A stretch of 40,470 nucleotides of DNA from an uncultured Collinsella sp. (lineage in GTDB: Bacteria; Actinomycetota; Coriobacteriia; Coriobacteriales; Coriobacteriaceae): the NCBI GenBank assembly GCA_905198825.1, contig CAJKEF010000002.1, forward strand, positions 1 through 40,470. Reading direction: 5' to 3'. Position numbers and translations under genes: made by a program. The number at the start of each line of letters is the position of its first letter. Positions within the stretch are counted from its first letter, which is position 1. Below, one piece after another: positions 24,289 to 32,303 of this stretch. Below the pieces are notes generated by a model. The model searched no databases and was not told the DNA's origin. It saw only the letters and a list, made by a program, of their open reading frames with translations.

Positions 24289-25806
24289 ATGGCGTTCTAT
24301 CTGGGTATTGATATTGGGACAAGCGCCTCTAAAGGCGTTTTAATCGATGATCGATGCAACATCGTTTGCCAAGCCTCTTGTGGACACGAGACGGACAACC
24401 CGCGTGATGGATGGTACCAGCATGATGCGGAGGCAGTTTGGTGGGGCGATTTTTGCTGCTTGTCGCACGAGCTGGTGGCGCGATCGGGAGTTAACGAGGC
24501 ACAGATCGGATGCGTGGGCCTTTCCGCATTGGGTTGCGACTGTGTGCCGGTCGATACCGAGTGCAATGCGCTGGCGCCCGCGATTTTGTATGGAGTCGAT
24601 GCACGTTCGAAGCCGCAGATTGACGAGCTCCTTTTCGAATATGGGTCAGATCGCGCACGCGAACTTTTCGGGCATGATCCCTGTTCGTCAGATATTGCTC
24701 CCAAGATCTTGTGGTTTAAGGAGAATATGCCCGAGGTGCACGAACGTGCCGCGAAGTTCCTGACGGCGTCATCGTTTCTGTGCGCAAAGTTGACGGGGCG
24801 TTTTACGGTGGACCGTTATTTGGCGGAGGATTTTCTTCCCCTATACGACCGCTACACCTGGAAGGTTGATGCTCGGGAATGTGCTCGTTTCTGCCGGCCT
24901 GACCAGATGGCTGAGGTAATGTCGGCTACCGATATTGCCGGGGTGATTACGCGGCGTGCGGCTGAGGCGACGGGGCTCGCGGCAGGGACACCTGTCTTAG
25001 TGGGAACGGGCGACTCTGGTGCCGAGGCCATTTCGACGGGTGTATTCCGTCCCGGCGATATGATGGTTCAGTTGGGGAGTACGGCGTATTTCATCTACCT
25101 AGCTGATCATATGATCGATGATGCCCGCCTGTGGCCAGGGACGTTTATCATTCCCGGAACTTACGGGATCTGCGCGGGGACCAATACGGCGGGCGCACTC
25201 ACATCGTGGCTGCGCCAAGAGCTGTATCGCGACGCCGTAGAGGCCGAGGGCCACGGTGGCCCCGATGCCTATTCGGTTATGGCGCATGATGCCGCCGATG
25301 TGGCGCCGGGTGCCGATGGGCTCCTGTGTCTGCCGTACTTTGCGGGGGAGCGTACCCCGCTCAACGATCCCGAGGCGCGTGGCGTCTTCTTTGGCCTGAC
25401 CGGAAGGCATACGCGAGCCCATATGGTTCGCGCCGCCTTGGAAGGCGTCGCGTATACCGTTGCATCCCATGTCGACATTATCGAGCGAGAGCATGGACTG
25501 CCAATTGGGCGCATTATGCTTGTCGGAGGTGGAACCAAGAATCCAGTTTGGATGCAGGCTATCGCCGACGTATGTGGGCGCGAGGTCTCGGTTGCCAAGG
25601 TTACGGTGGGCGCATGCTTCGGTGATGCCATCATGGCAGCTCTCGCAGGTGGCGCCTATACATCATGGGATGAACTCGCCCGAGTCCTTGGCGTTGCGCA
25701 AACAATCGTGCCCGATATGACTGCCCACGAGTTATATGCGTCGCGCCGTCATATCTTTGACGAATTGTATGCGCGCAACCGTGATCTCATGCACGAATTG
25801 GTGTAA
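24289..25806 (+). CDS. FGGY-family carbohydrate kinase
   Basis: 505 residues, full-length xylulokinase-like FGGY kinase. ATP-binding LGIDIGTSASKGVLID, GDSGAEAISTGVFRPGD with the catalytic Asp, PYFAGERTPLNDPEARGVFFGLTGRHTRAHMVRAALEG (second FGGY signature) and VGGGTKNPVWMQAIADVCGREV for adenosine. Substrates in the family include xylulose, ribulose, glycerol and erythritol; this one cannot be assigned. It is the last gene of the run, starts six bases after btpA-like, and is followed by a weak terminator. Confidence 0.9.
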   Translation: MAFYLGIDIGTSASKGVLIDDRCNIVCQASCGHETDNPRDGWYQHDAEAVWWGDFCCLSHELVARSGVNEAQIGCVGLSALGCDCVPVDTECNALAPAILYGVDARSKPQIDELLFEYGSDRARELFGHDPCSSDIAPKILWFKENMPEVHERAAKFLTASSFLCAKLTGRFTVDRYLAEDFLPLYDRYTWKVDARECARFCRPDQMAEVMSATDIAGVITRRAAEATGLAAGTPVLVGTGDSGAEAISTGVFRPGDMMVQLGSTAYFIYLADHMIDDARLWPGTFIIPGTYGICAGTNTAGALTSWLRQELYRDAVEAEGHGGPDAYSVMAHDAADVAPGADGLLCLPYFAGERTPLNDPEARGVFFGLTGRHTRAHMVRAALEGVAYTVASHVDIIEREHGLPIGRIMLVGGGTKNPVWMQAIADVCGREVSVAKVTVGACFGDAIMAALAGGAYTSWDELARVLGVAQTIVPDMTAHELYASRRHIFDELYARNRDLMHELV

Positions 25807-25820
25807 TCCTGCCGAATTGT

Positions 25821-25850
25821 ACTGCCTTCCAAAATAGGGACTGCGTTGTG
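25821..25850. repeat. GGGACAGG-type repeat, degenerate half
   Basis: ACTGCCTTCCAAAATAGGGA followed by CTGCGTTGTG resembles one arm of the palindromic elements at 6618 and 7311. No opposite arm is present. Confidence 0.4.
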
Positions 25851-25857
25851 CGATTCG

Positions 25858-25876
25858 CATGCCCCTTGGCATTTTT
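25858..25876 (+). terminator. Weak terminator after the FGGY kinase gene
   Basis: ATGCC (25859-25863) and GGCAT (25868-25872) around CCTT, followed by TTTT. The stem is short, but it is the only candidate between two converging genes. Confidence 0.4.
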
Positions 25877-25887
25877 GCCCACAGGGG

Positions 25888-26670
25888 TTAGCGAAGGTCA
25901 AAAACAGAGTGCGCATTTGCTAAAACTGCCGACTCGATGCGCTTTGCGTCACAGTTTTTGAGTGAGGCAATGCGCATCGAGGTCCTTGCGAGCGATCTGA
26001 TGAGCGACTGTGCGCTTGTTTCTGTGTTTGACTCGGCCGGTGCATCGGTCTCGAGCAGTAGACGGTCGAGTGGAATCTGTCGGGCATATTCGCGTCCACG
26101 TTTAGACGCAAGCATGCGTTCGTTGACGGAAAAATTACAGCCCGCATTACGCGCGCGGGCGAGTTCGTCCGAAGTGCCGCTAAACCAGTGGAAGATGATA
26201 GCGGGGGAGTTGGGGTTTGGGATGAGTAGTCCATGCGATTCGAGGACGTCCAGTACGGCCCCTGCCGAACGAACGGCGTGAATTGATATCACGCGCCCGG
26301 TAAGAGGATGCTGCATGAGTGTATCGCAGAGCCGGTCAAGTGCCTGTATTTGTAGCGGCTCACTTCCGGCAAAACGCGTGGAAAAGTCGAGCCCGACCTC
26401 GCCAACAAAACGCTCTTGCGCGGCAATTTGGCAGAGTAGGTCAATTTCTGCGTTGCCGCATCGCTCGTCGGCGAGCCACCAGGGATGGAGGCCGATGCCC
26501 TTGATGACGGTGGGAGGGCGACAGGTTCGCCCATGTACGCTAGCGAAGTCGCGTGGATCGACGCCACAATCAAATAGACCCAAGCCCAGTACCGTCGCCT
26601 CATCGGCAACGGCGTCCGGGTGAGCCATTAAATCAAGATGGCAGTGTGCATCAAATAACCGGGGCTCCAT
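25888..26670 (-). CDS. TatD-family metal-dependent hydrolase
   Basis: 260 residues. Metal and active-site motifs of TatD enzymes: FDAHCHLD (His9, His11), GIGLHPWW, FVGEVGLDFS, VISIHAVRS, IIFHWFSGT and LLLETDAP. TatD proteins are 3'-5' exonucleases or deacylases acting in DNA repair and protein quality control. Length is normal. It lies 14 bases downstream of tcdA on the same strand and is probably co-transcribed. It converges with the FGGY kinase gene. Confidence 0.9.
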   Translation of the reverse strand: MEPRLFDAHCHLDLMAHPDAVADEATVLGLGLFDCGVDPRDFASVHGRTCRPPTVIKGIGLHPWWLADERCGNAEIDLLCQIAAQERFVGEVGLDFSTRFAGSEPLQIQALDRLCDTLMQHPLTGRVISIHAVRSAGAVLDVLESHGLLIPNPNSPAIIFHWFSGTSDELARARNAGCNFSVNERMLASKRGREYARQIPLDRLLLETDAPAESNTETSAQSLIRSLARTSMRIASLKNCDAKRIESAVLANAHSVFDLR

Positions 26671-26684
26671 CTCGGCGCGCTCCG

Positions 26685-27482
26685 CTAGTCCAGACGTTGG
26701 CCATCGGAGCGTACGCGCTCAGTGCCGCGGCCACTGATCTGGCGGATAACCTCGCCGGCGATCATCTGGCCCATGATAGGCGGCATAAAGCTGGCGGTTC
26801 CCAGCTCGGTGCGCTCGTGGATGTTGGAAGGGTCGCGGGGCTGTGTCTTAACCGATTCCTCGCAGCTAAACAGTACGTGTAGGCTCTTGATTCCGCGCTT
26901 CTTGCATTCTTTGCGCATAATGCGGCTCATGGGGTCACGTACCGTATCGAAGATGTCGGCAAAGCGGAGGCACTCGGGATGGAGCTTGTTGGCCCCGCCC
27001 ATGGAGCTAACCAAACGAATGTCGTGGTCCTGAGCATATTTGGCAATGGTGAGCTTGGCCGAGATGGTGTCAATGGCGTCGACGACGTAATCGAGCTTGT
27101 CGCTCGTCTGCTCAAAAACGCTCGCGAAGAACTCGTCGATGTTATCGCTCAACAGATATTCGGTGCGTTTGATAACGATGGCGGCGGGATTGATATCGCG
27201 AATCATGGCTTCCATCACGTCCACCTTGCGCTTGCCGACGGTGCTGTGAAAGGCGATGGCCTGGCGATTGATATTGCTGGGCGCGATGATGTCCTTGTCC
27301 AGAATGACGAAATGACCGATGCCGCCGCGGGCGAGTGCCTCGCAGCAGTTGGAGCCCACGCCTCCGCAGCCGAGCACCAGCACTGTGGAGTTGGCGAGTT
27401 TGTCGAGCGCCTCGCGCCCCATAATGATCTCGAGCTTAGTGTCGCGTGTCTCGATGGGGGCTGCGGCTGCGGTTTCGGTCAT
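26685..27482 (-). CDS. tcdA: tRNA threonylcarbamoyladenosine dehydratase (TcdA/CsdL-like)
   Basis: 265 residues, ThiF/E1-like fold. Nucleotide loop LGCGGVGSNCCEALARGG (38-43), LDKDIIAPSNINRQ, KVDVMEAMIRDINP and DYVVDAIDTISAKL place it with TcdA, which uses ATP to cyclise t6A to ct6A in tRNAs. ENDs TASFMPPIMGQMIAGEVIRQI as TcdA does. Other ThiF/MoeB-like roles are less likely as no ubiquitin-like partner gene is nearby. GGAGG precedes ATG 27482. TATAAT at 27527-27532 supplies its promoter. Confidence 0.9.
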   Translation of the reverse strand: MTETAAAAPIETRDTKLEIIMGREALDKLANSTVLVLGCGGVGSNCCEALARGGIGHFVILDKDIIAPSNINRQAIAFHSTVGKRKVDVMEAMIRDINPAAIVIKRTEYLLSDNIDEFFASVFEQTSDKLDYVVDAIDTISAKLTIAKYAQDHDIRLVSSMGGANKLHPECLRFADIFDTVRDPMSRIMRKECKKRGIKSLHVLFSCEESVKTQPRDPSNIHERTELGTASFMPPIMGQMIAGEVIRQISGRGTERVRSDGQRLD

Positions 27483-27526
27483 AAATATCCTCCGATGGGG
27501 AAGCAGGTCGTGTTTTAGCTATCGCC

Positions 27527-27555
27527 ATTATAGGTATTATTGCGATTCCATTTGA
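27527..27555 (-). promoter_or_regulatory. Promoter of tcdA-tatD
   Basis: A perfect TATAAT on the minus strand (27527-27532) with a weak -35 TCAAAT (27550-27555) at 17 bases, about 45 bases before the tcdA start. Confidence 0.55.
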
Positions 27556-27690
27556 GCCCTTGGAGCTTGTTGAAATGGGATCGGGATTCGCATAGGATTG
27601 AAGCAGATGGCACCCGTTGCAGCGGGTTGGCCAACTCCGAAACACGTTTATGGCGTGAGAAGTGGCCGTCTTCGCATTACGCGGGGGCGG

Positions 27691-27777
27691 CTATTTCATT
27701 CGACCTCCAATGTGGATGCCGAGCTCCACAGCCGCGATTACAAGCAATAACAACGTCAGGACATCGTCAATACTCAT
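27691..27777 (-). CDS. 28-residue hydrophobic peptide, candidate SOS-controlled toxin
   Basis: MSIDDVLTLLLLVIAAVELGIHIGGRMK is one acidic N-terminal turn, one membrane helix (about 6-23) and a basic tail. AAGGAG sits seven bases before the ATG, an excellent ribosome site, and TACAAT lies about 50 bases upstream. Length and layout recall type I toxins such as TisB and the short holin-like toxins of Gram-positives. A LexA-type box overlaps the promoter. It could instead be an ordinary regulatory membrane peptide. No antisense RNA was identified. It is too short for usual gene callers and is probably unannotated. Confidence 0.6.
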   Translation of the reverse strand: MSIDDVLTLLLLVIAAVELGIHIGGRMK

Positions 27778-27828
27778 AGTCCATCTCCTTCTCGGGTAGA
27801 GGGAGCTGGCCCATCTGCTTCAACTTCC

Positions 27829-27857
27829 ATTGTAGCTAAATACGAACGAATGTTCTA
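27829..27857 (-). promoter_or_regulatory. Promoter of the small peptide gene with LexA box
   Basis: Minus-strand -10 TACAAT (27829-27834). A LexA-type box lies at 27842-27857: ACGAACGAATGTTCTA, 10 of 12 to TCGAAC-N4-GTTCGA. It occupies the -35/spacer region (-35 candidate TAGAAC at 17 bases, poor), so repression by LexA is expected. Confidence 0.55.
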
Positions 27858-27871
27858 TAGATGCTGCTGTA

Positions 27872-27909
27872 TTAGATAGTTAAACAAACATCTAAATATC
27901 GAGTATAGT
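27872..27909 (+). promoter_or_regulatory. Promoter and candidate operator of sdpR-like gene
   Basis: TTAGAT (27872-27877) and ATCTAA (27890-27895) form an inverted repeat with 12 bases between, around a weak -35 TTAAAC (27880-27885); TATAGT (27904-27909) is the -10 at 18 bases. ArsR-type repressors usually bind such sites in their own promoter. Confidence 0.5.
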
Positions 27910-27943
27910 GTGCGCGTCATGAGAGATGATGAGAGGAGGTCTT

Positions 27944-28222
27944 ATGCCGGGAGAGGGCTTTAAGGCGCTTACCGATCCAACGCGACGGCGCATTTTGGAG
28001 TTGCTGCGCGAGGGCAATTGCACGGCCGGGGAGCTTGCCGAGCATTTTGACATTAGCAAGCCGTCATTGAGCCATCACTTGGCGACGCTCAAAAACGCCG
28101 GGTTGGTGACCGACGAACGTCATGGCCAAAACATCGTTTACAGCTTAAACACCACCGTCATGCAGGACTTGATCGGTTGGTTTATGGGCTTTACAAACAC
28201 GGAAGGTGATAAGGATGAATAA
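27944..28222 (+). CDS. ArsR-family autorepressor, SdpR-like
   Basis: 92 residues, winged helix: FKALTDPTRRRILELLREGNCTAGELAEHFDISKPSLSHHLATLKNAGLVTDERHGQNIVYSLNT. The absence of metal-binding Cys pairs and the adjacent SdpI gene place it with SdpR, which represses its own operon in Bacillus and is sequestered by SdpI when SdpC toxin is bound. GAGGAGG precedes ATG 27944. It overlaps sdpI-like by eight bases. Confidence 0.87.
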   Translation: MPGEGFKALTDPTRRRILELLREGNCTAGELAEHFDISKPSLSHHLATLKNAGLVTDERHGQNIVYSLNTTVMQDLIGWFMGFTNTEGDKDE

Positions 28223-28919
28223 CGAAAACAAGGGCATTCACGCCACGGGGGTATCGCGGTGTGTGTGGATTGCGCTGATCGCTCTGTGCGTCGCCAATGT
28301 CGTAGCGCACCTCATGGTGATGCCGAGCTTGCCTGCGCAGATTCCCACGCACTGGGGCGCGAACGGAGCCGTCGACGGTTGGGGTCCCAGCTGGATGGCC
28401 TCCGCGCTCGGCGTGCTGCCTCTGGTGCTTCTCGCAATGTTCTGCGTGGTGCCGCGCATCGATCCCAAAGGTGAGGCATATCGAACCTCGGGCAAGTTCT
28501 ATCAGGGCTTCGTAATCGCCTTCACCTTGTTCATGTGCGCCATAAGCTGGCTGGGAGAGCTTACGGTCTGGGGCGTGGTGCCGGCGGTCGGTTCGGTTAA
28601 CGTGCTGATTTCCGGTGTTGTCGGTTTGCTGTTCATCGGCGTAGGCAACTACTTGCCGCGTGTGAAGCAGAACTATACGCTCGGTATCAAGACGCCTTGG
28701 GCGCTTGCCAATCCCGAGAACTGGCGCCGTACGCAGCGCTTTGGCGGTGCCTGCTTTATGGTGCTGGGCTTTGGCCTGATTGTGATGGGCGTGGCGGGTA
28801 GCGTGCTTTCGAGCGAGGTCACGGCCGCGGTGATTGCGGTTCTGGCGTTTGGTTCGGTTGGAGCCGTCTACGTCTACTCGTATCTGCTGTGGCGCAAATC
28901 GCAGCGAGCCGCTCGCTAA
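28215..28919 (+). CDS. SdpI-family membrane protein
   Basis: 234 residues with about six membrane helices. LPAQIPTHWGANGAVDGWGP is the DUF1648 motif and YLPRVKQNYTLGIKTPWALANPENWRRTQRFGG is the SdpI signature. In B. subtilis SdpI gives immunity to the SdpC killing factor and signals to SdpR. No sdpABC is near, so here the pair may sense foreign toxins or envelope stress. The ATG lies inside the end of sdpR-like with AAGG just before it, implying coupling. A hairpin follows at 28984. Confidence 0.88.
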   Translation: MNNENKGIHATGVSRCVWIALIALCVANVVAHLMVMPSLPAQIPTHWGANGAVDGWGPSWMASALGVLPLVLLAMFCVVPRIDPKGEAYRTSGKFYQGFVIAFTLFMCAISWLGELTVWGVVPAVGSVNVLISGVVGLLFIGVGNYLPRVKQNYTLGIKTPWALANPENWRRTQRFGGACFMVLGFGLIVMGVAGSVLSSEVTAAVIAVLAFGSVGAVYVYSYLLWRKSQRAAR

Positions 28920-28983
28920 GGTTGCGGAAAACTAGCGTACGCAGTTCATAGTATGTTCCGGGGGAACTTTTCCCAGGTAGTAT

Positions 28984-29013
28984 TAGGGGGTATGGGCAAC
29001 CATGCCCCTATTT
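28984..29013 (+). terminator. Hairpin between sdpI-like and ettA
   Basis: TAGGGG (28984-28989) pairs with CCCCTA (29005-29010), with inner ATGG / CCAT around GCAA, then TTTCGTT. It may end the sdpRI transcript or form a leader structure of the ABC-F gene, which starts 92 bases later. Confidence 0.5.
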
Positions 29014-29104
29014 CGTTACGTTTCAGAGCTGGTTTTTCCATCTCGTTTCCACTAAAGCGAAACAAGAATAGGAAAACAGCAGGTAGAAAGGATAAAACAG
29101 GCAT

Positions 29105-30784
29105 ATGGCGGAGTTTATCTACCAGATGTATCAGGCTCGCAAGGCCCATGGCGACAAGGTGATCCTTGACGACGTGACCCTGAGCTTCTACCCCGGTGCC
29201 AAGATCGGCGTTGTGGGTCCCAACGGCATGGGCAAGTCGACCCTGCTCAAGATCATGGCCGGCATCGAGGAGGTCTCCAACGGCGATGCCAGGCTCACCC
29301 CCGGCTACACTGTGGGCATCCTGCAGCAGGAGCCGCCGCTCGATGACGACAAGACCGTCATCGAGAACGTGCGCATGGCGTTTGGCGATATGATCGCCAA
29401 GGTCGATCGCTTCAATAAGATCGGCGAGGAGATGTGCGACCCGGATTGCGACATGGACGCCCTCATGGCCGAGATGGGCAAGCTCCAGGACGAGATCGAC
29501 GCCGCCGACGGCTGGGATATCGATTCCAAGCTCGGCCAGGCCATGGACGCCCTGCAGCTGCCCGATTCCGACATGCCGGTCAACGTACTTTCCGGCGGCG
29601 AGCGCCGCCGCGTGGCCCTGTGCAAGCTGCTGCTCGAGGCTCCCGACCTGCTGCTGCTCGACGAGCCCACGAACCACCTGGACGCCGAGTCGATCCTGTG
29701 GCTCGAGCACTTCCTGCACAACTACCAGGGCGCGGTGCTTGCCGTTACGCACGACCGCTACTTCTTGGATAACGTTGCCGAGTGGATCTGCGAGGTCGAC
29801 CGTGGCCACCTTTATCCCTACAAGGGCAACTACTCAACGTATCTGGAGACCAAGGCCGCGCGTATCGAGGCTCAGGGCAACCGTGACGCCAAGCTCGCCA
29901 AGCGCATGGAGGCCGAGCTCGAGTGGGTACGCAGCTCGCCCAAGGCTCGCCAGGCAAAGAACAAGGCCCGTCTGGCTCGCTACGAGGAGATGGAGGCCGA
30001 GGCCCGCGCAAGCCAGAAGCTCGACTGGACCGACATCCGCATCCCTGTGGGCCCGCGTCTGGGCAACAAGGTGCTCGAGGCCCATCACCTGCACAAGGAG
30101 TTCGATGGCCGCGTGCTCATCGATGACCTTTCGTTCACCCTGCCGCGCAACGGCATCGTGGGCGTCATCGGCCCCAACGGTGTCGGTAAGACCACGCTGT
30201 TCAAGACGATTGTGGGTCTGGAGCCGCTGACTTCGGGTGAGCTCGAGGTGGGCGAGACCGTCAAGATTTCTTACGTCGACCAGAACCGTTCCGGCATCGA
30301 CCCCGATAAGAACCTGTGGGAGGTCGTCTCGGACGGCCTGGACCACATGATGGTGGGCGAGACCGAGGTTCCGAGCCGCGCTTATGTGGCGAGCTTTGGC
30401 TTTAAGGGCCAGGACCAGCAGAAGCGCGCCGGCGTGCTCTCCGGCGGCGAGCGTAACCGTCTGAACCTGGCGCTCACGCTCAAGCAGGGCGGCAACCTGC
30501 TGCTCCTCGACGAGCCCACGAACGACCTCGACGTCGAGACGCTGTCCTCGCTCGAGGCGGCGCTGCTCGAGTTCCCGGGCTGTTCGGTGGTCATTAGCCA
30601 CGACCGTATGTTCCTGGACCGCGTTGCCACGCACATTCTGGCGTGGGAGGGCACCGACGAAAATCCGGGCAACTGGTATTGGTTCGAGGGCAACTTCGAG
30701 GCCTATCAGGCCAACCGCATCGAGCGCCTGGGCGAGGACGCAGCCCAGCCGCATCGTATTCACCGCAAGCTCACGCGCGACTAG
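29105..30784 (+). CDS. ettA: ABC-F translation factor EttA
   Basis: 559 residues, two ATPase domains and no membrane part. Domain 1: GPNGMGKST (38-46), LSGGERRRVALCKLL, LLLLDEPTNHLD; the PtIM linker around 245-300 is rich in Arg/Lys/Glu; domain 2: GPNGVGKTT, LSGGERNRLNLALTL, LLLLDEPTNDLD. The opening FIYQMYQARKAHGDKVILDDVTLSFYPGAKIGVVG follows EttA, which binds the ribosomal E site and gates the first peptide bond according to ATP/ADP. Other ABC-F types differ at the N-terminus. The ribosome site AAAGGA lies rather far from ATG 29105. A strong terminator follows. Confidence 0.93.
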   Translation: MAEFIYQMYQARKAHGDKVILDDVTLSFYPGAKIGVVGPNGMGKSTLLKIMAGIEEVSNGDARLTPGYTVGILQQEPPLDDDKTVIENVRMAFGDMIAKVDRFNKIGEEMCDPDCDMDALMAEMGKLQDEIDAADGWDIDSKLGQAMDALQLPDSDMPVNVLSGGERRRVALCKLLLEAPDLLLLDEPTNHLDAESILWLEHFLHNYQGAVLAVTHDRYFLDNVAEWICEVDRGHLYPYKGNYSTYLETKAARIEAQGNRDAKLAKRMEAELEWVRSSPKARQAKNKARLARYEEMEAEARASQKLDWTDIRIPVGPRLGNKVLEAHHLHKEFDGRVLIDDLSFTLPRNGIVGVIGPNGVGKTTLFKTIVGLEPLTSGELEVGETVKISYVDQNRSGIDPDKNLWEVVSDGLDHMMVGETEVPSRAYVASFGFKGQDQQKRAGVLSGGERNRLNLALTLKQGGNLLLLDEPTNDLDVETLSSLEAALLEFPGCSVVISHDRMFLDRVATHILAWEGTDENPGNWYWFEGNFEAYQANRIERLGEDAAQPHRIHRKLTRD

Positions 30785-30810
30785 TCGAGCTCAGGTGGCC
30801 TAACGAGAAT

Positions 30811-30845
30811 GGGACGATAACCTTGAGGGTTATCGTCCCTTTTTG
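30811..30845. terminator. ettA terminator
   Basis: GGGACGATAACC (30811-30822) pairs perfectly with GGTTATCGTCCC (30828-30839), five-base loop, followed by a run of T. It lies between converging genes. Confidence 0.92.
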
Positions 30846-32165
30846 TTACTTGGTAGAAGGCTCGACTTTATCGATGGTCCAGGCGGCTCCGAGACCGCCG
30901 GTGGTGTTGCGGCGGATGCGCACGGTGACTTCGTGGCGCTCGCCGGCCTGCGTGTAGTGCAGGGGGAAGCTTGCGCGGTTTCGCGCGACCTCGATGGTAC
31001 CGCGCTCGCGGGCGATCCAGTAGTACTCGCCGACGATGCCGAGGGTGTCGGCGCCGTAGGGGAGATAGGTTGACAGCTGGTGCAGAAGCGGGCCGGGGCA
31101 GAAGATCTCGGTTGTGAAATCGACGGGGAAGTCCTTGGGGATGGCGGGCGCTGCAGGTGCGGGGGTTGGGGCTGCTGCGGGTGCCGAAGCTGGTGCCGGT
31201 GCGGGAATTTGGTCGCAAGCAGAGGTGGGCACGGACTCGATGACGGGTGCGGACTCCGGCGTCGTTTTCGGCTTGATCGTGGAATCTGCGGACTCCACGG
31301 TGACGGGCGCGTCCGCAGCTGCAGTTTCAACCTCAACCTGCGTCGCGTTCTCGTTCTCGACGCTCGGCTTTGCCTCGATGGGCGTGGATGCCATGGTGGT
31401 GATGCCGGCGTTGGCGTTCTCGGGATCATAGACGACCGTGAGCGAGATGGCGGGCTGCGGCGTCTCGGGCTCCGGCGCCGACTCGGTAGCGCCTTGATCG
31501 GCGGGCTCGTCGGACTGATCGTCCTCAGCCTCGTCGCCAAAGTCGTCGCCAAAGACATCGCTGTTTTGGAACGCAGGCGTCTCAGGCTGGTCAGCGGCTT
31601 CTTCGGTTGTCGACTTGGGAGCCTCGTCGAGCTCCGCAGTGGCTTCCTGCTCGGATATGACTTTGGGATCGGTCGTGGCGGCGATTTCGGTTTCTGCTTC
31701 TGCTGTTACCTCAATAGCGACTTCGATCTCTGCCTCGGGCTCGGGTTCCGGCGCGGCTTCAACCATGGCTTCGGGCTCGGGACGCTTAACGTGCTTAGGG
31801 CGCACGGCCCTGAGGTCCTTCTCGCCGCGCTTTTTCTTTTTGTAGGACTGCTTGGCGCCCTTGGCGGCCTTGGGCTTGTCCTCGCCTTTGGCAAGGGCGG
31901 TATCCCAGGCCTCGTTGGTGATGACGGTGGCATACAGGCGACCGCCCTTAAAGACGGTCAGTCTAATGCAGTCGTCGAGCTCCTCGAGCAGCTCGCGCGT
32001 GGACTCGAAGCCCAGGTCATAAGCGGTCATGTCGCCGGCGGCGAGCGCCTCCTCGACCTGCGTCATAAACGTTTGCTTGCCGCACCCAATCGCGTCGCGC
32101 AGCAGACGATACAGATAGATGTGGTTGCCCAGCGATAGCGTGGGCGTAACTATTGTCTTGCTCAT
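30846..32165 (-). CDS. Unknown protein with long acidic linker
   Basis: 439 residues, not recognised. Residues about 1-95 form a compact domain (LGNHIYLYRLLRDAIGCGKQTFMTQVEEALAAGDMTAYDLGFESTRELLEELDDCIRLTVFKGGRLYATVI), the second half of which recalls a LOTUS/OST-HTH module. A Lys-rich stretch (about 105-130) is followed by some 220 residues of Ala/Glu/Pro/Thr low-complexity sequence. The C-terminal 90 residues form a second domain (FTTEIFCPGPLLHQLSTYLPYGADTLGIVGEYYWIARERG) ending near the stop. Two domains on a flexible tether suggest an adaptor or nucleic-acid binder; inference only. ATG 32165 follows AAGAGGAG. Confidence 0.75.
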   Translation of the reverse strand: MSKTIVTPTLSLGNHIYLYRLLRDAIGCGKQTFMTQVEEALAAGDMTAYDLGFESTRELLEELDDCIRLTVFKGGRLYATVITNEAWDTALAKGEDKPKAAKGAKQSYKKKKRGEKDLRAVRPKHVKRPEPEAMVEAAPEPEPEAEIEVAIEVTAEAETEIAATTDPKVISEQEATAELDEAPKSTTEEAADQPETPAFQNSDVFGDDFGDEAEDDQSDEPADQGATESAPEPETPQPAISLTVVYDPENANAGITTMASTPIEAKPSVENENATQVEVETAAADAPVTVESADSTIKPKTTPESAPVIESVPTSACDQIPAPAPASAPAAAPTPAPAAPAIPKDFPVDFTTEIFCPGPLLHQLSTYLPYGADTLGIVGEYYWIARERGTIEVARNRASFPLHYTQAGERHEVTVRIRRNTTGGLGAAWTIDKVEPSTK

Positions 32166-32236
32166 GGCAAATCTCCTCTTTACACACCAAAGCATCTTAC
32201 CATCGCACGGGCCTTGCCATCTCGTCGCCCAAGGTA

Positions 32237-32269
32237 AACGGGCGCGACCGTTGCCGGTTCGCGCCCGTT
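32237..32269 (-). terminator. Terminator of the 32304 membrane gene
   Basis: AACGGGCGCGA (32237-32247) and TCGCGCCCGTT (32259-32269) are perfect inverted repeats; on the minus strand the stem is followed by TTACC. It lies 34 bases past the stop of the membrane gene. Confidence 0.65.
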
Positions 32270-32303
32270 ATGCAGGTCGGTTATCTATGAGAGACAAACG
32301 TGC

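Noticed and set aside
27540..27779. 79-codon plus-strand frame between tcdA and the sdpR-like gene
   Set aside because: No ribosome site or family; opposite to the better-supported small membrane peptide.
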